A DNA stretch of 64,000 bases from Pseudofabraea citricarpa (lineage: Eukaryota > Ascomycota > Leotiomycetes > Helotiales > Dermateaceae), in NCBI GenBank assembly GCA_029641185.1, contig JAPWGK010000015.1, positions 744,001 to 808,000 on the forward strand. The letters run 5' to 3'. Made by a program: the position numbers and the translations under genes. Below are positions 12,104 to 23,485 of the stretch, piece by piece; position 1 is the first letter of the stretch; each line of letters opens with the position of its first letter. The notes under the pieces are model-generated. The model worked only from the letters and a program-made list of their open reading frames with translations, had not been told where the DNA came from and made no database searches.

Positions 12104-14386
12104 ATGGCGTCGACGCGTTATACGCAGCAACCGCTGCAAATCTACCAAGATCCGCCGACTTCCTTCGACCGCGCGCCCATGCCCACCGGACAGAGGACCA
12201 AGTCGTCCAAGTCCGGGTCACCACTTCGACCGATCAAGAATGCTTCCTCGAGGAGGAATATCATCTTTAATCCACCCCACGAGATAGGATTGGGCAAGAA
12301 ACCACCCGTCAAATCCGCCCAGCAGAACTCCAGCTCACCGTCGAGAGCACCGTTTGCCAGCAGGTTCAACATGATTGCAATGCCACCTCCCGGCGGCCCT
12401 TTCTACAGCACAGACTCGATGGAGAAGAGAGCATCGTCCATGTCGAAATTCAAGGCCGCACCCCAGAAAGCCCTCTTTACCACCTTCTCAAGTACGAGGC
12501 CGTCGGAGAAGGAGAACTATCCACAGACACTTTACCCTGCTCCTACAAATCCATATAGAGAGCAGCTTCCCTCAGGCGACGCGTTCGCAATGGCCAACGC
12601 CTACATGCACAAGCCGCCACCCAAGCGGAAGCTGATGGAGGCGGCCCAAATCCAAGATACAAGAGCTTTCAAGCAAGTGAAGATGGAGGACAGAGCTTCA
12701 GAAGCACCACAAGAATTACCCGAACCGGACGCATTCCCTGAATTGCACGATGACGGCTTGAAGCCCGGACATAGCTACGCTCAACTAATCGGAATGTCGA
12801 TCCTCAGAGCACCCAATCGGAGGCTGACACTGTCCCAAATTTACAATTGGATATCGACCACCTTCTCGTACTATAATGCGTCAGAGTCTGGATGGCAAAA
12901 TAGTATCCGTCATAATCTTAGTCTTAACAAAGCTTTTATTAAACAAGAGCGCCCAAAGGAAGACCCAGGAAAGGGTAACTACTGGGCCATCGAACCTGGT
13001 ATGGAACATCAATTTATGAAAGATCTTAAGCCCAGAAAATCAGTGGGTGCAGAGAATACGACGATGACAACCATGATGACCCCATCCACTCGCCTAGAGA
13101 CTTCTCAGCCTATGTTGCTACCAGCACCTCCGGAACTTCCACCGCTTGAAAGTACCCATACTCCTCCGGAATCTCAACTCCCCGTTTCTACCGCGCCAGG
13201 AGTATCTTCCGACGCAACAATACCGGCTTCTGATGTTTTAGAAGAGCCTGAAGAAGAGGAGTTTGAAGAACCAGCGTCTCCACAAGCCATCCACTCTTCA
13301 CCACCACCTATGATGCATTCATCACCTCCCGTCACGAGACGGTCCTCGAGAAGAGACGACACACCACCGCCAGTCCCACGCTTTCCCTCTTCGTCCCAGA
13401 GTCGATCCCATAAGCGCAAGTTTGCTTCAATGGATGACAGTGGCTACTTCTCCTCGCTGGACTCGTCTGCTATGCATCCCCACCGCGCTGGTCGTTTGCT
13501 CACTTCGGAGGATAGGCCAAGGATCAAACGTGGCCGTGCAGAGGAAGAGATTGCACGCCTGCGTGGCTCTTCCTATGACAGTCCTACCAAAGGCGGCCGT
13601 ACGGTTTTCAGCCAGAACTCGGTTTTTGCTCCAGTTTCGTCGTCTCCATTACGTCGTGGAAATGGCAATGGTTCTACGCAAATGCTTCCTCCACTTACTC
13701 CTGCTGTGAAACTAAAGGCTCCTACTCGACCTCCACAATCTGTCTCTCCGAATACCAATCTCCGTCTACATCGTGACAGGGTTCGTGAACTGGTAGGCTC
13801 ACCTGTACGGGGCTTGACAGTCTTAGAGGAGAATTTACCTTGGAGCCCTGCTTTTCACTTGGATGAGAACACCACAATGTTTTATGATTTCGGTACCGAC
13901 TTTGACATATTTGCCGACACGAGCGCTGGACTACTCTCTGTTCCTGCCAATGGTTCACCTGAGAAACGTTCTGCAAAGAGGTCTCGTATAGACCGTTCGA
14001 AGTCAGCGAACATTCTAGCCGACATATCCAACAATACGAACAAAAGCATAACATCAACACCAAAATTGTCTTTCACACCAAATATTGGTGGCTCTATTTT
14101 TGATTCACCCACCAAAGGTTTTAGCCTGACAGATTCGCCTAGCAAGCTACTCGGTTTGAACTCGCCGAGCAAGATGGCTCCGCCGGCTTATGGCAACGCT
14201 AGCTTTGAGCTTCCACACGACGACTTCCTTGGTGCGGAATTCCTTGCCGAAGATATCGCAGATTTCTCCGGCATGGACATAATGCAAGGATTTCAGAAGA
14301 TTGGTGCCGGAGGTCAGCCCACTCGCACTACGCCGAAGGGCAAGTCGCGACCTCCGTTGGGGCGAAGTTTAACTTCTAGATTTTAA
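12104..14386 (+). CDS. Forkhead transcription factor, Hcm1/Sep1-like
   Basis: Single-exon, 760 residues. The forkhead winged-helix domain spans about residues 220-308: HSYAQLIGMSIL, RRLTLSQIYNWISTTF, the invariant recognition helix WQNSIRHNLSLNKAFIK, and KGNYWAIEPG. No FHA domain precedes it, which separates it from the Fkh1/Fkh2 type and points to the yeast Hcm1 / fission yeast Sep1 class that drives S/G2 and septation genes; this subclass call is inference. The flanks are disordered: a basic Ser/Pro-rich N-terminus, a Pro/Glu-rich stretch after the domain, and many SP/TP sites (SPTKG, DSPSK, NSPSK repeats near 660-690) suited to cyclin-dependent kinase control. The domain's first residues read KPGHSYA rather than the usual KPPYSYA. 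ATG at 12104 is the first in-frame start after a stop-rich leader. Confidence 0.93.
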   Translation: MASTRYTQQPLQIYQDPPTSFDRAPMPTGQRTKSSKSGSPLRPIKNASSRRNIIFNPPHEIGLGKKPPVKSAQQNSSSPSRAPFASRFNMIAMPPPGGPFYSTDSMEKRASSMSKFKAAPQKALFTTFSSTRPSEKENYPQTLYPAPTNPYREQLPSGDAFAMANAYMHKPPPKRKLMEAAQIQDTRAFKQVKMEDRASEAPQELPEPDAFPELHDDGLKPGHSYAQLIGMSILRAPNRRLTLSQIYNWISTTFSYYNASESGWQNSIRHNLSLNKAFIKQERPKEDPGKGNYWAIEPGMEHQFMKDLKPRKSVGAENTTMTTMMTPSTRLETSQPMLLPAPPELPPLESTHTPPESQLPVSTAPGVSSDATIPASDVLEEPEEEEFEEPASPQAIHSSPPPMMHSSPPVTRRSSRRDDTPPPVPRFPSSSQSRSHKRKFASMDDSGYFSSLDSSAMHPHRAGRLLTSEDRPRIKRGRAEEEIARLRGSSYDSPTKGGRTVFSQNSVFAPVSSSPLRRGNGNGSTQMLPPLTPAVKLKAPTRPPQSVSPNTNLRLHRDRVRELVGSPVRGLTVLEENLPWSPAFHLDENTTMFYDFGTDFDIFADTSAGLLSVPANGSPEKRSAKRSRIDRSKSANILADISNNTNKSITSTPKLSFTPNIGGSIFDSPTKGFSLTDSPSKLLGLNSPSKMAPPAYGNASFELPHDDFLGAEFLAEDIADFSGMDIMQGFQKIGAGGQPTRTTPKGKSRPPLGRSLTSRF

Positions 14387-17080
14387 TGCCACCAACTTGA
14401 ATTATTTAGCCATGTATTTCGAATTCATGGTACTTCATGGATATTATTAGGACATTTTTCTTACGAGGATTACGAGATTACGAATATGGGCAGGGCGTCA
14501 TTCTTTTTTACTGTTTGTGGAGTAATCTGGATGAATGGATTGGGATGGAATTGAATGGAAGAGGTAGAGAGAAGTAGGGAATCGCCTCACGGCCTTGTTT
14601 TTTGTTGTTGATGATAATGATGTCCGAGGTACATAGGGGTTCTGCTGTCTTGCTTTTTGTTTGCTTTAGCCTTTGCTGCGATTTGCGTTTGATGGAGGGT
14701 TTTTGGATACTCTTTTTATTGTTTTTCTTTACTTTTGGTTATTACTGACGTTGTTTTTGGATACGGGTTTTTTTTGGATCGGGGTTTCCTTCAGGGGTCT
14801 TATTTCTTGTTCGTAGTGTCTTTTTTGTCGGGTGGGAGGGATGGATGAGATGAATTGAATTGATAGGACGGTTGGATGGATACGATTGCTTTGGATTGGA
14901 TTGGATAAGATAGGATAGGATAGGATCAGAGGATTGGAATAGTGTGGGATAAAAAGAGAAATTATGAATTATTTACTACGCGAATCGCGGATTTCGATCT
15001 GCCTTGTTTCTTGCTTGCTTGCTTGCTTCGTGATATTATGATGCTTGTGTATGACTTGATTTGGAGTCTAGAAAATGATTAAAATGTTAGGTTTTGCGTT
15101 TTGGGTTTTAAGTTAGGCGAGCTGAGACGTGTGTTGGTGTCTCTGGTAGAACGAGACGATCTTGATAACTTACCTACCTTCTTGTTCGCCTAAGACGCAA
15201 AGGGAAAATGCACGGGGTAGGATTAGTAAGTGAGTGCATGTATAGCAATGTGTCTGTCTGCCTGCTATCCGTCTTGTTCCTATATCTTGTGTCTTTCTTA
15301 GAGGGGAGGGGTTGGTGGAGTAGGTTGTTCTTCTTTCTTTTCTTTCCGCGTCGTGCTCTTGAAGAGGACGAGGTCGTGATGTCGAGGGGGCAATTGAAGG
15401 AATTGTGCACTGGGAGAGTGTCGTCATACTCGAGTTCTTTTTGAGTCTTTGTCTATCTCATCTCTGTAGACGAGTCGAGATGCGGAGAGGTGTAACTGGT
15501 AGTTGGTGTTGTCGCATAGCTAGCTAGGTAGGTAGCCTACAGAGGGAATGCTCGATTATATGCCTGGATATAGGTCGCTTACCTAAGACCTGATACTGAT
15601 ATTTTCTCTTCTTCTTTTCTTTTCTTTTTTCTCCGCAAAAACAAAAGGGAGATCGGGAATAGAATCCTCGAGGGCGTTTGGATCATCCACCCTCCTCACC
15701 TGCCGTGCCTCTGACGAAGCGACGTTTGAGGAGGCGAAAAAAACAATGGGTTTGGGTGGGAAACGTGAGCTCTGGGTACGTATTTCTGTACCCGGGCCGG
15801 AAAGGCTAGAATAATAGTAGGTCAGGCAAATGGTTGACGTGTGAGTGACGGACATATAGCTCGCTTAACTAAACAGGAGAAAAGCGAAACGAGCAAAACA
15901 CGTGGATTCGTTCTTGCGCGTCTTGGATGTTGATATCGGGCTCAAGTTCGCGAACATGAGGGTTACATATAGGTGTAGTATCACCTGTAGCAATCTCTTG
16001 AAAAGGAAGGTCAAGAGCGCGAGTGTCAAAAGCGAGAGAAGGGGGACAGGAAATATCGTTCTTCGAGAGAAGAAAAGGAGAGAAAACATGTCAGAGAACC
16101 GCGATGAGCCATACTCAAAAAGGCCCAGAGGAGTAGAGACACAGGTGCTGGTTGAGATACAAATCAAGCTGGATACAGAAAAGGGGGCCAAAAAAAAAGC
16201 GCGCTCAGAATCAAAACCAAAAAAAAAAAGTTCGGCAGTTGTTGAGTTTTGTCGACCTGCCTACATCTTTTGGTGTCCAGTCGTGAGCGAGTTCCCTGCG
16301 CCGCAACCCAGATTTGACCCGAACCGTGGTCCTTACACGGCCGCCTTTCTGTTTGCTGGGAGCAGTTTGCCTTATTTGTTTCTATATGGTCCGGGTCGGG
16401 GTCGGGGCACGTGGTTTTGGGGAGTTGGAGTTGCCTAGCGCACCCTCGCTATTTCTCTCTTTCTTTACTCGCAAGAGTATGGGATAAGATTGGAACATAT
16501 GACGAGTCTATGTGGAGTTTTATACTTAGCTAGGGGATTGCGGTATACAGATACAGAAGTTACGTGATGGTACTGCCATCTGCAAGAACTTCGAATTTTA
16601 GATTTCCTTTTAGCAGACAGCAGCGAGTGAGTCTCTTCAAGTAACACTACATGGTCCAATCAAGATTTTCAAATGATATACTGCTGCCACCAAGCACAAT
16701 CGTATTAATCTCTTGTTGTTGTTTTATAGTTTGTAAATCATTAAGGTATAGCTGTCTGCTCATGCAGCGTATTATTACAGGTCGAGGATGGAATGGGACT
16801 TAATCTCCTCATCCTTCCAAATGGCTATCTCACATACATACCGAGCGAGACATGTCTACATGATAGCCTCGCTTATCCGTAGACTTTCAGGTCTGCCGAA
16901 CCTGTGCCCTTCACCTTCGGTAGCTTCTTGTTTCTCCCTCGAGGTGGTAGACTTTAACGCCAAGTCTCGTCCCTATCCCTTAGCTGCCAAGTTATCCTGT
17001 GTGATTTAACTTGGCAAAGGTTCAAGGCAAAGGCGCTCTCGTTACTATAGCTTTTTCCTAGTCCAATCCGCAACCCATCC
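14387..17080. other. Intergenic between convergent forkhead and Bet5 genes
   Basis: 2.7 kb where two genes converge, so no promoter is required. Rich in T and GGAT/GGATT tandem units (about 14870-14940) and GA/CT tracts. Several open frames of 60-180 codons occur (for example 15902-16438) but are Lys/Arg/Ser-rich or low in complexity and match no family I know. It may hold a long 3'UTR or a non-coding transcript; the sequence does not decide. Confidence 0.5.
14870..14940 (+). repeat. GGAT/GGATT degenerate tandem repeat
   Basis: Runs of TGGATTGGATTGGATAAGATAGGATAGGATAGGAT-like units are readable downstream of the forkhead gene. Confidence 0.75.
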
Positions 17081-17764
17081 TCAGACCAAAACACCTTTCA
17101 CGAACTGATCAAGGGCCAATTCGAAAAGCTCGTTGGCAACACCTTCACCCCCAGGATGCTCAACTGGCGAAAGAGGATTCTTGACAACTATCACATGTCA
17201 GGTTGCATAAATTTGTAAAACCCGAAACCAACTTACCGAATTCCACATATAGATTTACATATATCTGGTGAAGCACATTCCGCATGTTCAGAGTTTGCGT
17301 ATCCGTAAGCATGACGAACTTGATGTTCGTAGGCGTTTCGTAATAGTGTAGTTTATATTGACCAGTGCGGAACGAGATGAATCTTGGATAGATGTTAGAG
17401 TGTGTCTTATATGATATGCCGCTTCCATAACTCACGTATCATCGGGACCACCCAGTTTCCGTACCATATTTCGCAACGAGAAGATTGTACCGAAGATAAG
17501 TTTCGCGTCGTCTTGTGCACTTAGTCTTGCGGGTCGTGCCCTCGCTGGGCCAAGGTCGGGAGCTGCACCATTGCTAGCAGCACTTGATTCGGAGATGGGT
17601 CTTGATGGTTTGGGGACGTTATTCGCGGTTGCAGATTGGGCTGACAAGTGCCATAGCTTGCTGTAAATACACTCCGCTATAACTAAGGGTTAGATCAATA
17701 GCACCAGAAGTCCGGAGAGCTGCTTACTATGCCTGTCGAAGATGTAGAACGAGTAGACCACCAT
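17081..17764 (-). CDS. bet5: TRAPP complex subunit Bet5 (TRAPPC1, sybindin family)
   Basis: Core longin-fold subunit of the TRAPP complexes that act as the Ypt1/Rab1 exchange factor in ER-to-Golgi traffic. Four exons: 17764-17728, 17676-17436, 17382-17237, 17187-17081, giving 176 residues (yeast Bet5 is 159). It begins with the family start MVVYSFYIFDRH and continues TECIYSKLWHL. An Ala/Ser/Pro-rich loop of about 40 residues follows, then KLIFGTIFSLRNMVRKL, SFRTGQYKLHYYETPTNIKFVM and VLHQIYVNLYVEFVVKNPL, all characteristic Bet5/sybindin segments. The protein ends FVKGVLV then TGA. The loop between strands is longer than in yeast. Every junction keeps the family reading and uses GT/AG. It is divergent from the CaMKK-type kinase, with 398 bp between starts. 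Confidence 0.95.
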
Positions 17765-18162
17765 GATGGGTAGGTAGAGCTCAAGTGCTCCTGTGATGCA
17801 CGGAGCGCTGCGAGGAACAAATCAAGCCTAGCCAGCTATTCCAGTAGGCAACGCAGCTACGAGTACCTGCAGTAGATGGTGGTGGAGGGTCAGGGTTGAA
17901 GTCGGTATGCACTCCAGATTCCAGATTCCATGCGGATGGTCAAGGCTAAAGACCAGCTGTTGATGCGCCAGCGAATGGGCGAATGGGCGAATGGCAGGAA
18001 TAGACGCAAACCACGTCCGAGCTTTCGAGCCCCGCCATCCGCCCGCTGTGCCAAGCTTTCCGGGCTCTCTTCAGCCTCACCACATGCTCTCCTCTCACCA
18101 CAACCAGCACAGTCCTCGAGCATTTCAATTCACGTCATGCTATACACTACCACCCTGTCAAT
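17765..18162. promoter_or_regulatory. Divergent promoter region, Bet5 / CaMKK-type kinase
   Basis: 398 bp between two divergent ATGs. It contains a short GCGAATGG tandem near 17970-17990 and a CA/CT-rich stretch at about 18070-18150 next to the kinase start. No gene is seen. Confidence 0.5.
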
Positions 18163-20909
18163 ATGAGCGCAACACCAGGGGACAATGAACTTTCAGGACC
18201 TTCTCGGGGTCTCAAAATTGAAGAGGATGTAGGCATTCTAGGTGGAAGTGCGAGCCTGGATATACCGGGCGTCACTGATAGCGGACGACCCCCATTACTC
18301 CAACACCTGTAAGAATTTTTTTTTGGATTCCATAGCTCTGGCACAACCGTAAACTGACAGAACAAGCTCGACACCTGCATACCAAAGTCCACTTAGACAT
18401 CATAAACGGAATGCCTCTACTCATCGACCCGTGAAGGTCTGCAGCCGCTCTGCAAAGCATGAAAATTCATACTGATCTTAGCCAGGAAACGCTCAATGCA
18501 CGATCCGAGTACACAAACAATGCAGAAGATGGCAGGGCCCAACACCATATCAACCAGTACATGATCAAGGAGGAAATTGGGCGAGGCTCTTTTGGCGCCG
18601 TCCACCTGGCCGTCGACCAGTATGGAACTGAATATGTAAGCACGCCTCAGTGTGCGCGCATGAATTGAAGGTTGGAGAGCCTGACGAGAAGCAGGCGGTT
18701 AAAGAGTTCTCCAAGTCGAGGCTAAGAAAGAGAGCACAATCTAATATACTTCGACGGCCTCATGGACCGAGACGGCCTGGTCACCTAGCTGCGGGAAGCG
18801 GCTTCAACGCTCCTTTACATCGTCATTCAGCTTCGGATGTGCACAATGGCGAAGAGCAAGGTAACCCGTTATATCTTATCAAGGAAGAGATTGCTATCAT
18901 GAAGAAACTGAACCATCCAAACTTGGTGTCTCTAATTGAGGTTCTTGATGACCCCGACGAAGACTCCCTGTACATGGTCTTGGAGATGTGCAAGAAGGGC
19001 GTAGTTATGAAGGTTGGTCTTGATGAGAAAGCCAATCCCTACGACGTGGAAAGCTGCCGATGCTGGTTCAGAGATCTTATTTTGGGTATCGAATATCGTA
19101 AGAATTATTTTTGATGGCGTACTTTTCAACTGCTAATACCTAGAAGTTCACGCACAAGGTGTAGTCCACAGGGATATCAAGCCGGACAATCTTCTACTTA
19201 CTGAAGATAACGTATTGAAAGTTGTGGATTTTGGCGTTTCTGAAATGTTCGAAAAGGCATCCGAGATGATGACTGCCAAGTCAGCAGGCTCACCTGCTTT
19301 TCTACCCCCCGAGCTCTGTGTGGTAAGACATGGAGATATATCTGGAAAGGCTGCTGATATATGGTCTATGGGCGTGTCGTTGTACTGTCTTCGTTATGGT
19401 AGGATCCCCTTTGAAAGAAGTGGAGTCTTAGAGCTTTATGAGGCCATCAAGAACGAGGATCTGAGACTTGAAAACAACGATCAACCGCAATTTGAAGACC
19501 TCATGCGTCGACTACTGGAAAAAGACCCCACAAAGAGAATCAAGATGCACGAGCTTCGGGTATGATATCATAGCTCCTACTCATGCCCCCAGTCTGCTGA
19601 TTTTGTGGTTTACAGGAACACTCATGGGTCACTAAAGATGGAACAGATCCCCTGCTTTCCCGCGAGGAGAATACAGCGGACTTGGTAGAGCCACCAAGCA
19701 AGATTGAGATTAACCACGCTATCACTGGTAAAATGAGTAACCTCCTTGTCATCGTTAGTATGATTACTTGTATCCGAGTCACTGTATGCTAATACGTAGT
19801 AGATGAAAGCTGTCAAAAAGTTCAGGACTCTGGTAGAGGAGAAACGACCTGCTTTGATGTCTGGCAAGCTGGGAAGAGGAGTACGTACGCTTAGAGCTTT
19901 GGATCCATCTGCTGCCGATAATCAAGCATCGCCCACTCTCCATAAATCAAGAAGTGTCGATTTGTCGGATAGAAGAGCCGTAGAAGGAGCTCTTGCTACC
20001 GAGGGAGTTCATCATGATAACCTTGCCGCGGTTTCAAATGCACCTATATCTATGTCTTCGGTCATGGATCCATTGGTTACTATAATAGAACCAGAAAAGA
20101 AAACTCCTTCAGAGCAGGACATATCACTGGCCGAAAAGATCATTGCAGCTCGACAAGCAGATTACCATCGACAAGACTCTGGTGATAAGGGCCAGGCACA
20201 TGACCCTCTGGACGAGCCACCTCTGTTTCTTGGTATTGGGACTGGAGAAGATGACGCCTTGGATGCTCCGCCACAGGATGTATTTGCTGAATCTCCCACA
20301 GCAGCCGAGTTCAATATCTATGATACTGCCTATCAGTCGGAAGTCGAGCGAATTCGTGCCGCCCAAGGCCACCAAGCAACCATCTACTTGACCCGGCGAG
20401 TTGACAAAAAGGCAAAGTATAGAGCAGACAAACATATGATGGGCGCGCCGAATTTAGCCGACGTGGAAGGAGGTCCAAGAGAAGGTATTAAAGGTGTTCT
20501 TGATCGTGCTAGAGAGAAGAGCGAGTGTGATCGCGAGCGAGAGGAAGAGGGAGGTACAAAGAAACGCTTGGCAGAGATCACTGCCAGGGCAGCAGAGAAG
20601 AAAGACCAATTCGACGCCCTACGAGAGAAGGCAAGGGAGGCTAGGGAGAGTAAGGAGAGTAAGGAGAAGGCGGACGACGTGCAGAACAAAAGAGAGAGTG
20701 GAGGCAAACGGGAAATGCTTTCTGGGCTTGCATCGAAAGCAGTGGAGAACACCCGGTTTGTCGGGGAAAGCGCTATAGCCTATGGGAGAGACTTGGGCGA
20801 GAGGACGGGTCTTGCCATGGACACGATCGTGCAGATGGCCGTCGAGAAGCGCAAGGCGAAGGCGGAGGAGAAGAACGAAGAGGGTGCGAGTGGGAGCAGC
20901 GGGAAATGA
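18163..20909 (+). CDS. CaMKK / Ssp1-Sak1-type serine/threonine protein kinase
   Basis: Upstream kinase of the CaMKK family, which phosphorylates AMPK/Snf1-type kinases (yeast Sak1/Tos3, fission yeast Ssp1). Seven exons: 18163-18308, 18361-18436, 18486-18635, 18695-19097, 19147-19559, 19616-19753, 19803-20909; 810 residues. In order: disordered N-terminus, conserved NARSEYTNN lead-in, Gly-loop EEIGRGSFGAVHLA, catalytic Lys in AVKEFSK, then an Arg-Pro-rich N-lobe insert (RRPHGPRRPG) matching the RP insert diagnostic of CaMKK. After it come HRDIKPDNLLL, DFGVSEMF and the activation segment GSPAFLPPELC, then WSMGVSLYCL. A basic segment MKAVKKFRTL follows the kinase domain, as in Ssp1-like proteins. 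The C-terminal 250 residues are highly charged (EKSKESKEK-type coiled coil). The third exon's upstream donor is the less common GTCTGC. Catalytic residues are intact. Confidence 0.92.
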
Positions 20910-21637
20910 TGGATCTTTCTGGATGATGATACCTCTTTGATTTTCTTGATTGTAGCTAGCGTGGGAAGATGGATGGACGGATGGATGGATGCTGTTTCTT
21001 GTACACGGGGAATCTTTTTTGACAATGAGTAAGGGAACGGATACCAACCAGTCTTAGGCTATACTACACGGCGTCTTTGGATATGGCACACGATGTAAAA
21101 AAAGAAAATTAACTTGGTACGGATGAGTTGATTTCCTTCTTCTTTTGCAACGGACTGAGCTATTTTTGTATTGCTACCTGTGAAAGAGGGTAGAGGACAC
21201 TCCTTCGCATCCCGTGACTGGGATCCTCTCTACCAATCTCAAAGATGCACTGGTGAAAAGCCAATTCCGATGTAGAGCTCTCTGACGAGATTCTCTCACC
21301 ACCTGCACCCTATTTTATTCCATAGGAAGACGTCTGTCTCTCCTAGCAAGAAGACCACAAGCAGAGCTGCCTCAAAGTGGTAATCTATGCTTTGCTAGTA
21401 CCTCCTCTACCAAGGTAGCAGGAAATGCAAATTCATGGTACATCCTCTGTGATGCATATCCTCCTCGCCCCAACGCCCAAGATTGTCCCATCTCACACAG
21501 AGTCTAACCTGGGACTCTCCTGTTTTGTCCTGTCTTGCCTTTGAACGCCCGTGATGGTATCATTTAAAAAAGCCTCTGAAGTATCAAGTATCTTTCTTTC
21601 TCTGTCTCGCTGCACGGAATGAACGTAGACGTGCGCT
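20910..21637. other. Intergenic between convergent kinase and Bud31 genes
   Basis: 728 bp between two 3' ends. A GGATGGATG tract sits at about 20970-20990. No gene is supported; expected to be 3'UTRs. Confidence 0.5.
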
Positions 21638-22183
21638 CTAATCACTCGAGGCGCAACCTCGACAGCCGCAGCTCACGCACTCGATGGCGTGGTCCTCTTT
21701 CATCTGGGCCTTGGGGACTCGACAGATACAGGTCGAGTTAAAATTCGTCTCTTTCGTTTGGACGCATCTGAGACAGCACAACTAGTAAAAACGCAGCAGC
21801 GCATTAGCCCAGCCCAGCGCAGCACATTCATTCTCCAACGCAGTTTTCCACAGAAAAGAAGGAGGAGGAGAAGAACATACCTTCTCGTAGCCCGTCTTCT
21901 TCCACTTCGCAATCAGCATGGCGTCGGCGTAGCCGTTCTTGAGCAGCCACTCGTACAGCTGCTTGCTGATGGCCTCCTTCTCGTAGTACAGCTCGTAGAC
22001 GTACCGGCTGCGCTGATGGCTGATCTGGAAGATGGGCCAGTGCACCTGGTGCCGCGGCACGTTGGTCGACGGCGCGTTCTCGGCGTCCTTCATCTTGTTG
22101 GCGAAGATGAGCAGGTCGTCCTCGATGTCTGCGAAGCCCGCCGGCGGCGCCTTGCGCTTCGACGCGTGCCGGATCGCTGGCAT
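21638..22183 (-). CDS. bud31: Pre-mRNA splicing factor Bud31/Cwc14 (G10 family)
   Basis: Component of the Prp19-associated, catalytically active spliceosome. Two exons, 22183-21881 and 21781-21638, give 148 residues, the normal family length. Exon 1 encodes [54 protein letters not shown] and [14 protein letters not shown], all nearly invariant in the G10 family, and ends at [10 protein letters not shown]. Exon 2 supplies the cysteine-rich zinc-binding half: [35 protein letters not shown] and [12 protein letters not shown]. The intron is 99 bp with GTATGT and ACTAG. A shorter reading that stops inside this intron would lack the zinc clusters. Divergent from the complex I subunit gene, 315 bp away. 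Confidence 0.97.
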
Positions 22184-22498
22184 CTCGACGACGTGTGTAT
22201 GGAGTAACTGGCTGGCTCGCTCGCGTGAGGCACCTGGATGCGCGAAGCGGGAGGGATCGTTGGGGATCTGTTGTTCCTGCGTTGTGGTGCGATGTGATGT
22301 GATGCGTGGGGAGTGTGCTGTTTTGTTTCGTGGCGGGGCGAGCGAGCTCTCGAAGTTGTAAATTTCACAGCCTTGCCTTGCTTGCCTGCTCTGCACGGCA
22401 CGTGACCCAGACTCTAAATCCCCCATGTAGCACTTTGACGACCGCCGCAACGACGTCTCTCAGAATTTACGAGGCAGAAGCCACTCACAGCACGCACA
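22184..22498. promoter_or_regulatory. Divergent promoter, Bud31 / NDUFA6
   Basis: Only 315 bp between divergent starts, so shared or overlapping promoter elements are likely. It is GC-rich next to Bud31 and contains the palindromic CACGTG-like core GCACGTGAC near 22398-22406. No gene. Confidence 0.5.
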
Positions 22499-23299
22499 AT
22501 GGTCATTAACCCAACATACCTCGCGCAGCGGACGCGCCAATGTACGCTCCTCTACCTTCCCCCCTCTGTTCCCTCGGGCAGGTTCAATTCAATGGCTAAT
22601 CTGGTGCTCGACAGCCGTCAACTGGGCCGATGCGCAGCGTCGGGTGGTCAGCAGTTACCGGGAATGGATCCGTTCTGTACGTGCATGTTCTATTCGGTTC
22701 AGCTCAGTGAAGAGAGAGAGAGAGGAGAAGAGGGATTGAGAGTGCATGGGGACCGCTTTGGCTGATTGAGAACCTAGGCACCGGAGATTCAGCAGATGTA
22801 CTCGCTCAATATGCCCGTGTCGGCCCTGCGCACCAAGATGAGGCAGGAGTTCGAACGGCACCGATACGTCAAGGATAAGAAGGTCGTGGATATGCTGTTG
22901 TTTCAGAGTCATGCGGAATTCCAGGTTCGTTTTGATGTCGAGCTTTCTTTGGTCATTTATCGCAGGTTATGTGGTTGGAAAGTTATGATGGATGGATACT
23001 ATCTGGAGAGAAGAATGGGTGTAATGCTACGAGATGGAAATCAGGTCCATTGGATATGGGAACCGGAGATAGAGGATCCGGCACACATTGCTAACCAAGT
23101 GCTCTCGTAGGAAACGTTGAATTACTGGAAACAGTTACCCCACATCCTCAAGTATTTCCGACCAGAAGAAGATCCAAACTCGCGACTACCCAAGAATTTC
23201 ATGAGCGGTTTCCTAGAGGTAAGGAATCTTTCTTTCCCTGTGTATTTCAAGAGATGTATTTTGGGTTCTAATACCTCCCTTATCTAGGGACGCAATTGA
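22499..23299 (+). CDS. NADH:ubiquinone oxidoreductase LYR subunit (NDUFA6/B14 type)
   Basis: Accessory subunit of mitochondrial respiratory complex I, LYR-motif superfamily, which binds the acyl carrier protein. Five exons: 22499-22541, 22615-22676, 22778-22924, 23111-23218, 23288-23299, giving 123 residues. The joined protein starts MVINPTYLAQRTRQS. It continues VNWADAQRRVVSSYREWIRS, where SYREWIR is the LYR-type motif, then APEIQQMYSLNMPVSALRTK and REFERHRYV-like QEFERHRYVKD. The C-terminus has ETLNYWKQLPHILKYFRPEE, typical of B14. The last exon adds only G-R-N before TGA. The third intron is long for this window (186 bp). Its presence fits a fungus with complex I, unlike Saccharomyces. Secure. 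Confidence 0.94.
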
Positions 23300-23485
23300 A
23301 GGGTTTCATCGATATATCTCTCATAGCCTCTGTACATATCATATGCCCCAAATGAACCTGATTCTCAGGAAGAAAAAAATAAACTCCGTCCCAGTGCTGG
23401 ATGTGACTTCATTTTCCCGTGCCGGACGCCTTCCCAATGCAAACGTAGTCAAGACTTATTACTCTTTTTCTTCTAGGTGTTCTTC

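Noticed and set aside
15902..16438. 178-codon plus-strand open frame
   Set aside because: Lys/Arg/Ser/Glu-rich from AG-rich sequence, no known domain, located in a convergent gap.
21689..22207. 172-codon plus-strand open frame
   Set aside because: Antisense shadow of the Bud31 gene; GC-rich third positions keep the opposite frame open.
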